From positions 3,782,001 through 3,846,000 of the forward strand of contig NZ_OX419519.1 of NCBI RefSeq assembly GCF_948472415.1: a DNA stretch of 64,000 nt. The letters are read 5' to 3'. How positions within the stretch are numbered: position 1 is the stretch's first letter; each line of letters begins with the position of its first letter. This DNA comes from Kitasatospora fiedleri. GTDB taxonomy: Bacteria > Actinomycetota > Actinomycetes > Streptomycetales > Streptomycetaceae. The notes beneath the pieces are model-generated. The model saw nothing but the letters and a program-made list of their open reading frames with translations, was not told the origin of the DNA and made no database searches. The position numbers and the translations under genes were made by a program. This document shows, piece after piece, positions 58,474-64,000 of this stretch.

Positions 58474-59342
58474 CCACCGCCGCCCCCACTCCCGCCGTCC
58501 CCGCCGGGCGCACCGGCCCCACCGGTCCCACCGGCCCCGCCGCCGCCCGCCGCTCCCCCGCTGCCCGGCTGCTCGCCCTCGGCCGGGCCGAGGTCACCCT
58601 GCTGAGCCGCAACCGCACCGCCCTGTTCATGGCCCTGGTGCTGCCGCTGGTCCTGGTCGGTTCGCTCCGCTCGGCGCTGCGGGCCGCCGCCGAGCGCACC
58701 GGCGGGCTGGACGTGAACGCCAACCTGGTGACCAGCTCGATGGGCGTCGTCCTGCTGATCGTCGTCTACTGCAACCTGACCACCGCGTACACCGCCCGCC
58801 GCACCGACCTGGTGCTGAAGCGGCTGCGCACCGGCGAGGCCGCCGACGCCGAGATCCTGCTCGGCACCGCGCTCCCCTCGATCGGGCTGGCCCTGCTCCA
58901 GTGCCTGCTGCTGGCCGTCGGCGGCGCGGCCGCGCTGCACCTGCGCGCCCCCGCGAACCCGCCGCTGGTGCTGCTCGGACTGGTCCTGTCCGCGACCCTG
59001 CTGACCGCCCTGGCGGCGCTGTCCAGCGCGGTGACCAGGAGCGTGGAGACGGCCGGTGTCACCACCCTGCCGCTGCTGCTGGTGGCGCAGCTCGGCTCCG
59101 GTCTGCTGATCCCGCTGGAGTCGCTGCCGGACGGGCTGGCGGACGCCTGCCGCCTGCTGCCGACCACCCCGGCCCTGCAACTGGTCCGGACCGGCTGGTT
59201 CGGCACCGACGGCACCGGCCCGTCCGAGGGCTTCCTCGGCAGCTGGGGCCCGGCCGCGCCGCCGCTGCTGCTCTCCCTGGTCTGGGCCGCCGCCGCGGTC
59301 TGGGCGGCCGGCCGCTGGTTCCGCTGGGAGCCGCGCCGCTAG
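58470..59342 (+). CDS. ABC-2 type permease
   Basis: 290 residues. A Pro/Thr/Gly-rich cytosolic start (GRTGPTGPTGPAAARR), then about six membrane segments including TALFMALVLPLVLVGSL, MGVVLLIVVYCNLTTAYTA and PLLLVAQLGSGLLIPLESLP, as in ABC-2 export permeases. Pairs with the upstream ATPase. Confidence 0.88.
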   Translation: MTTAAPTPAVPAGRTGPTGPTGPAAARRSPAARLLALGRAEVTLLSRNRTALFMALVLPLVLVGSLRSALRAAAERTGGLDVNANLVTSSMGVVLLIVVYCNLTTAYTARRTDLVLKRLRTGEAADAEILLGTALPSIGLALLQCLLLAVGGAAALHLRAPANPPLVLLGLVLSATLLTALAALSSAVTRSVETAGVTTLPLLLVAQLGSGLLIPLESLPDGLADACRLLPTTPALQLVRTGWFGTDGTGPSEGFLGSWGPAAPPLLLSLVWAAAAVWAAGRWFRWEPRR

Positions 59343-59378
59343 ATTCTCCGGAGCCGTCGAGAAACGAGGAACCGAGCC

Positions 59379-60623
59379 GTGCGGGTCAGCCGACCACGAC
59401 CGGTCCGCCGCTGGCGGGCCCTGTCCAAGCCGCAGCGCACCGAGCTGTACATGCGCTGGTCGCTGTACGCGGTGGCGGTGCTGCAGGTGTTCGCGGTGTA
59501 CGGCCTGCTGGGCAGCGCGTACGGGCAGCGGCGGGCCTCGGCCGTCGAGCTGCGGGTCGAGGTGCCGGGCACGCTGCTGGCGGCGGCGCTGAACGTGGTG
59601 CTGGTGCGCACCGGGCTGCCCGCCTACCTGGGCCGCCGCCCGCACCCGTACGGCTGGGCGGCGGTGTCGGGCGCGGTGTCGGCGGCGCTGTCGGCGGCGA
59701 CCCTGCTGCTCGGGCCGCGCCCGCTGGACGGGGCGGAGACGTCCACGCCGGTGGCGGTCGTGACGATGACCTTCTGGATCGCCACCGCGGTCCTGGCCCT
59801 GCCGGTGCTCCGGGCGGTGGCGGCGGCGGTGGCCGGCCTGGCCGCGGTGGCGGTGGCGCTGCTGGCGGCGGGCGAGCCCGCCGGGTTCGTGCTGGGCGTG
59901 CTGCTCGGCTGCCTGATCGGCTCGGCGACGGCCGGGGCCACCGCCCGCGGCTCGGCGTGGACCGCGAAGGTGGTCTGGGAGCTGGACGGGGCCCGGGAGA
60001 CCCAGGCCCGGCTGGCGGTCGCCGAGGAGCGGCTGCGCTTCTCCCGGGACCTGCACGACGTACTGGGCCGCAACCTGGCCACCATCGCGCTGAAGAGCGA
60101 GCTGGCGGTGCAGCTGGCCCGCCGTCAGCGCCCGGAGGCGGTGGACCAGATGACCGAGGTGCAGCGGATCGCGCAGGACTCGCAGCGCGAGGTCCGCGAG
60201 GTGGTGCGCGGCTACCGCACCGTCGAGCTGCACACCGAACTGGCCGGCGCCGCCTCGGTGCTGCGGGCGGCGAACGTCGACTGCCGCACCGAGCTGTCCG
60301 GCGCGGACCGCCTGCCCGCCGGGGCGCAGTCGGTGCTGGGCTGGGTGGTGCGGGAGGCGGCGACCAACGTGCTGCGGCACTCGGAGGCCGCGAACTGCCG
60401 CTTCCGGCTGCGGGTCTCCGGCGGGACGGCGCTGCTGGAGGTGGAGAACGACGGCGTGCCGGCCGTCCCGCCGCCGCGCGCGGAGGGCGCGGGCAGCGGG
60501 CTGCGCGGCCTGGGCGAGCGGCTGGCCGCGCACGGCGGCACCCTGACCGCGGCCGGCAGCGGCCCGGGGCGGTTCCGACTGACCGCCGAACTACCGACCA
60601 CAGCGGGGGGAACCACGTCATGA
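59379..60623 (+). CDS. Sensor histidine kinase (HisKA_3, DesK-like)
   Basis: 414 residues from GTG 59379, with GAAACGAGGAA upstream. Several membrane helices (about 25-190), then LRFSRDLHDVLGRNLATIAL with the phospho-accepting His, and ATPase motifs VVREAATNVLRHSEA (N box) and GSGLRGLGERLAAHGG (G box). The sensed signal is probably at the membrane. Overlaps the response-regulator start. The ABC-HK-RR arrangement points to control of the exporter. Confidence 0.9.
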   Translation: MRVSRPRPVRRWRALSKPQRTELYMRWSLYAVAVLQVFAVYGLLGSAYGQRRASAVELRVEVPGTLLAAALNVVLVRTGLPAYLGRRPHPYGWAAVSGAVSAALSAATLLLGPRPLDGAETSTPVAVVTMTFWIATAVLALPVLRAVAAAVAGLAAVAVALLAAGEPAGFVLGVLLGCLIGSATAGATARGSAWTAKVVWELDGARETQARLAVAEERLRFSRDLHDVLGRNLATIALKSELAVQLARRQRPEAVDQMTEVQRIAQDSQREVREVVRGYRTVELHTELAGAASVLRAANVDCRTELSGADRLPAGAQSVLGWVVREAATNVLRHSEAANCRFRLRVSGGTALLEVENDGVPAVPPPRAEGAGSGLRGLGERLAAHGGTLTAAGSGPGRFRLTAELPTTAGGTTS

Positions 60624-61234
60624 CCGGTCCGGTGCGGGTGCTGCTCGCGGACGACGAGCACCTGATCCGCGGCGCGCTGGCCGCGCTGCTCGCCCTGGAG
60701 GACGACCTGACGGTGGTCGCGGAGGCGGCGTCCGGCCCGGAGGCGCTGGCGATGGCCGCCGCGCACCGCCCGGACGTGGCGGTGCTGGACCTCCAGATGC
60801 CGGGCCTGGACGGCCTGGAGGTGGCGGCCGAGCTGCGCCACCGGCTGCCGGAGTGCCGGGTGATGATCGTGACCGGGCACGGCCGTCCCGGGTACCTGAA
60901 GCGGGCCCTGGAGGTCGGGGTGCGCGGCTTCCTGCCCAAGACCGTCTCGGCCTCCGACCTGGCCGGCATCATCCGCACCGTCCGGGCGGGCGGCCGCTAC
61001 GTGGACCCGGAGCTGGCGGCGGAGGCGATCAGCGCGGGCGACTCCCCGCTGACCCCGCGCGAGACGGACGTGCTGGAGCTGGCCGCGGACGGCTCCCCGG
61101 TCGCCGAGATCGCCGAGCGGGCCCGGCTCTCCCCCGGCACGGTGCGCAACTACCTGTCCTCGGCCGCGGGCAAGCTCGGCGCGGAGAACCGGCACGCGGC
61201 GGTCCGGATCGCCCGCGAGCACGGCTGGCTGTAG
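60620..61234 (+). CDS. NarL/LuxR-type response regulator
   Basis: 204 residues. Receiver with LLADDEHLIRGALAALLAL (acidic pocket), VAVLDLQMPGLDGL (phospho-Asp) and FLPKTVSASDL (Lys). C-terminal LuxR helix-turn-helix LTPRETDVLELAADGSPVAE, then RLSPGTVRNYLSSAAGKLG. ATGA overlap with the kinase gene. Confidence 0.93.
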   Translation: MTGPVRVLLADDEHLIRGALAALLALEDDLTVVAEAASGPEALAMAAAHRPDVAVLDLQMPGLDGLEVAAELRHRLPECRVMIVTGHGRPGYLKRALEVGVRGFLPKTVSASDLAGIIRTVRAGGRYVDPELAAEAISAGDSPLTPRETDVLELAADGSPVAEIAERARLSPGTVRNYLSSAAGKLGAENRHAAVRIAREHGWL

Positions 61235-61277
61235 GAGGCCCCGGGCGGGGACCCCCACAGCCGGCCGCGGCGGCGGG

Positions 61278-62177
61278 TCACTTCCAGTCGAGGCCGGTGA
61301 GCTTCTCGTACGCGTCGAGGTAGCGCTGCCGGGTGTGCGCGACGACCTCGTCGGGCAGCCGGGGCGGCGGGTTCTCGCTCCGGCGGTCCCAGCCGGAGGC
61401 GGGGGAGGTCAGCCAGTCACGGATGATCTGCTTGTCGAAGGACGGCTGGTCCTGGCCGGGCTGCCACGCGTCGGCGGGCCAGAAGCGCGAGGAGTCGGGG
61501 GTGAGCACCTCGTCGCCGATCACCAACTCGCCGCCCAACAGGCCGAATTCGAACTTGGTGTCGGCGAGGATCAGGCCGCGCTCGCGGGCGATGTCGCGGG
61601 CCCGGGAGTACACCGCGAGGGTGGTCTGGCGCAGGGTGGCGGCGAGTTCGGCGCCGATCCGGCGGGCGGTCTCCTCGTAGGAGACGTTCTCGTCGTGCTC
61701 GCCGACCTCGGCCTTGAGCGCGGGGGTGTAGATCGGACCGGGCAGTTCGGAGCCGTTCTCCAGGCCCGCGGGCAGGCCGATGCCGCACACCGTCTGGTCG
61801 GCCCGGTACTCCTCCAGCCCGGAGCCCGCCAGGTAGCCGCGGGCGACGCACTCCACCGGCACCATGTCGAGGCTGCGGCAGACCAGGGTGCGCCCGGCCC
61901 AGTCGGCGGGGGCGCCCTCGGGCGGCTCGGTGGAGACGACGTGGTGGGGGACGATGTCGGCGATCCGCTCGAACCACCACAGCGAGAGCTGGGTGAGCAC
62001 GCGGCCCTTGTCGGGGATCTCGTTGGGCAGCACCCAGTCGTACGCGGAGGTCCGGTCGCTGGCCACCATCACCAGGTTGCCGCTGCCGTCCCGGTACAGG
62101 TCGCGCACCTTGCCGGTGTGCAGGTGGACCAGGCCGGGCACCTGGACCGGCTCGGGCTTGGTGACGAATCCGCTCAC
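61278..62177 (-). CDS. purC: SAICAR synthetase
   Basis: 299 residues. Joins aspartate to CAIR in purine synthesis. GLVHLHTGKVRDLYRDGSGN at the N-terminus, DRTSAYDWVLPNEIPDKGRV, VECVARGYLAGSGLEEYRA and ILADTKFEFGLLGGELVIGD. Full length. Separate from the purSQL operon but on the same strand. Confidence 0.96.
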   Translation of the reverse strand: MSGFVTKPEPVQVPGLVHLHTGKVRDLYRDGSGNLVMVASDRTSAYDWVLPNEIPDKGRVLTQLSLWWFERIADIVPHHVVSTEPPEGAPADWAGRTLVCRSLDMVPVECVARGYLAGSGLEEYRADQTVCGIGLPAGLENGSELPGPIYTPALKAEVGEHDENVSYEETARRIGAELAATLRQTTLAVYSRARDIARERGLILADTKFEFGLLGGELVIGDEVLTPDSSRFWPADAWQPGQDQPSFDKQIIRDWLTSPASGWDRRSENPPPRLPDEVVAHTRQRYLDAYEKLTGLDWK

Positions 62178-62235
62178 GCTCAGTCAGTCCTCACAGCTGG
62201 GGGGCTCTGCGGGCGAGTCTTTCACGCCGGTGCGG

Positions 62236-63777
62236 TCAGGAGTCGGTTCGCCCCTCCTTGCAGAGGTGGTCCAGCAGGTTGGCGGTGGCCCGCTGGATCC
62301 GCTCGTCGGTGTGGCCGGGCCGGTCCAGCGCGGGCGACCAGGCGAACGTCCCGGCGGCGAACACGTAGGCGCCGCTGGGCGCCCGGTAGAGCGAGGTCTC
62401 CTGGTGGGTGGCCCGCCCGGCGGCGTCCCGGTACGGGGAGTGGGCGAGCAGGACGCGTTCGGTGTGGGCGGGCAGCGGGACCTTCGGGTAGTAGCGGTCA
62501 GCCTCCCCGGCGACCAGGTCGGGCAGTTCGTCGCCGTCCGCCAGCCCGGTGCCCTGCCACAGCCAGTGACCGGTGTTGCGGGCCACCAGCGGCACCGGCG
62601 CGGGCACGCTGCCCGCGTACTGGATGCCCAGCAGGTGCTGCTCGGGCTCCCCGGCGTCCCGCCACAGCGCGGACGCCGCGCCCGGCACCCCGGCGGCGGG
62701 GTGGTCGGCGGCGACCCGCTGGCGCTTGCGGCAGTTCAGCAGCCGGGACGGTTCGCCGTTCGGCCCGGCCGACAGCTCGACCCGCCAGTACACGGCGTTC
62801 GCGGACAGGAAGACCAGCGAGGTGCCGCCGTCCCGGGCCCGCTCGGCGGCCCGCCGCATCGGCTCCGACCAGTACTCGTCGTGCCCGGGGAAGACCAGCG
62901 CCTTGTAGCGGGAGGCGTCCACCAGCCCGGCGTGCAGGTCGGTGGCGGTGGCGTAGCCCAGGTCGTAGCCGTAGCGCTCGGCCCAGCGGATGAAGTCGTA
63001 GGCGTGCCCGACGTGCAGCGGCAGCCCGGCCCCGGCGTGCGGCCGGTCGAAGGAGACCGTGACGGCCGCCTCGGCCTCCCCCACCAGGTGCCCGGCGCCG
63101 TCCCAGGCGTGGTAGAGGCTGGCCCCCAGGTGCCCGTCCTCGGGGAACAGGTTGTACGCCTGCCAGGTCACGTCGGGCAGCACCAGCAGCAGGTCGGCCG
63201 GGGCGAAGTCCCGTACGGTGAACGGGATGTGGCTGCGGTGGCCGCCGTCGGCGGTGGTCAGCACGGCGACGTACGCGCCGGAGCGCCAGTCGGCCGGGAC
63301 CTGCAGCCGCCAGGACTGCCACCAGTGGTGGCAGGAGACGGTGCGGTCGGCGACCATCGGCGCGGGCTGGGCCAGGCCGGAGATCAGCGGGCTGGAGTAC
63401 ACCTGGCGGGCGCCGTCCCCGGCGTCGTGGCCGATCCGGTAGACGTCGACCTGGAACTCCTGCGGCGGGTTGACCGTCACCCGGAAGTCCACCGCGCCGC
63501 CGGGGCGCGCGGTGCCCGCCGAGGCGAAGCCCTTGATCTGCCGGCGCACGTCGTCCGCGTTGCGCGGGCCGCTGACCGCCGGGCGGGGCCGGGCCGGGCC
63601 GTCCACCGGCCGCTGCCCGGGGGCGTCCACGCTCACGTACCAGGGGACCACGCCCTCGCCGTCGGCCAGGTAGTGGTCGGGGCTGCGCAGCCAGGGCAGC
63701 GGGCCCTGCCCGAACGGGTCGGACACCCCGTGCGCCAGCGTGCCGGACTCCCACCGGCGGTTGGATTCCGTCCCCAC
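62236..63777 (-). CDS. N,N-dimethylformamidase beta-subunit-like protein
   Basis: 513 residues. The C-terminal two thirds follow the large dimethylformamidase subunit pattern: LLLVLPDVTWQAYNLFPEDG, GYDLGYATATDLHAGLVDAS, ALVFPGHDEYWSEPMRRAAE, LVFLSANAVYWRVELSAGPN and FAAGTFAWSPALD. The N-terminal part is a beta-rich domain (RVTVNPPQEFQVDVYRIG). No small subunit is adjacent, so amide hydrolysis is not assured. It starts with GTG 63777. Confidence 0.8.
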   Translation of the reverse strand: MGTESNRRWESGTLAHGVSDPFGQGPLPWLRSPDHYLADGEGVVPWYVSVDAPGQRPVDGPARPRPAVSGPRNADDVRRQIKGFASAGTARPGGAVDFRVTVNPPQEFQVDVYRIGHDAGDGARQVYSSPLISGLAQPAPMVADRTVSCHHWWQSWRLQVPADWRSGAYVAVLTTADGGHRSHIPFTVRDFAPADLLLVLPDVTWQAYNLFPEDGHLGASLYHAWDGAGHLVGEAEAAVTVSFDRPHAGAGLPLHVGHAYDFIRWAERYGYDLGYATATDLHAGLVDASRYKALVFPGHDEYWSEPMRRAAERARDGGTSLVFLSANAVYWRVELSAGPNGEPSRLLNCRKRQRVAADHPAAGVPGAASALWRDAGEPEQHLLGIQYAGSVPAPVPLVARNTGHWLWQGTGLADGDELPDLVAGEADRYYPKVPLPAHTERVLLAHSPYRDAAGRATHQETSLYRAPSGAYVFAAGTFAWSPALDRPGHTDERIQRATANLLDHLCKEGRTDS

Positions 63778-63940
63778 ACGCCCTCCCCACCCCTTCGCCC
63801 ATCCACCGAGGGTTTGGCAATTGCCATGCGGATGTGCGTGCGGACCAGCACACCACAGTTGGACGGCGAAGCGTCACCCCACCGTAGCAATTGGTACGGA
63901 TGAAACCCGGTTTCCCGGGACACTCCCGAACCGTCCCGGT
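63778..63940 (-). promoter_or_regulatory. Promoter region of the dimethylformamidase-like gene
   Basis: A/T-richer than its surroundings, with a perfect palindrome GGCAATTGCC at about 63815-63824 and a related GCAATTGG nearby, possibly an operator. Confidence 0.4.
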
Positions 63941-64000
63941 TCAGCCCGAAAGTCGGACCGGTCGTTCCAGTCGGACCCCGGCCCGCTCCAGCCAGGCGCG
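63941..64000 (-). CDS. C-terminal fragment of a gene running off the right edge
   Basis: The minus strand reads RAWLERAGVRLERPVRLSG and stops at 63941-63943. Only 19 residues are in the window, too few for a family call. The upstream part lies beyond the right edge. Confidence 0.4.
   Translation of the reverse strand, partial: RAWLERAGVRLERPVRLSG

Overview
The window is chromosomal DNA of a very GC-rich actinomycete, most likely a Streptomycetaceae member (Streptomyces or Kitasatospora). This is inferred from the extreme third-position GC, frequent GTG starts, the dnaK-grpE-dnaJ-hspR operon with HAIR operators, Lsr2, a mycobacterial-type ClpB preceded by a HAIR site, DUF3151, DUF3152 and DUF2617 proteins, and pSAM2-like integrative elements. 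The species cannot be fixed from the sequence alone.

Positions 1-14122 are accessory DNA piled up behind the 3' end of a tRNA-Gly(CCC) gene (14049-14122, minus strand). Two related pSAM2/AICE-like elements lie in tandem. The left one carries a reverse transcriptase that runs off the left edge, a truncated regulator, small zinc-ribbon proteins, a cytosine methyltransferase, a frameshifted rep, an intact xis and an integrase broken by a stop codon and a frameshift. It ends at a 44-bp copy of the tRNA 3' half (6431-6474). The right one carries a nucleotidyltransferase-like two-gene cargo, a PP2C-like phosphatase, a GntR (KorSA-like) repressor with a palindromic operator, two small proteins, and intact rep, xis and int. 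It ends in the real tRNA. No transfer gene is visible in either.

From 14.2 to 25.6 kb there is mostly conserved backbone: dcd, an AlaX-like editing protein, a Yip1-type membrane protein, an NDP-sugar pyrophosphorylase, a membrane-anchored Fe-S oxidoreductase and the HspR-controlled chaperone operon. From 25.8 to 32.4 kb there are five paralogous TrmB/LuxR-type regulators around a tiny secreted-peptide gene and a deoxyribosyltransferase-like gene. Next come a TDT exporter with a divergent LysR gene, clpB, a YbjN-domain gene and an aminotransferase. From 40.0 to 42.8 kb, on the minus strand, lies a compact polymorphic-toxin operon. One of its two immunity-like proteins contains a second copy of part of the toxin domain.

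From 43.2 to 64 kb: DUF2617, a membrane-bound aminopropyltransferase, a CoxG-like protein, pyrE, DedA, fba, DUF3151, DUF3152, a SUKH-deaminase-like protein, a mycothiol-type DinB protein, purSQL, lsr2, two identical tRNA-Gly(GCC) genes, an ABC exporter with a two-component system, purC and a dimethylformamidase-like protein.

A recurring oddity is that several genes, in the backbone as well as in the elements, are readable only across a one-base change in a C run (near 2594, 5788, 32168, 34766, 38669 and 44085), and two more across short tandem duplications (4085-4110 and 17072-17096). Either the sequence contains homopolymer errors or this strain is accumulating indels.
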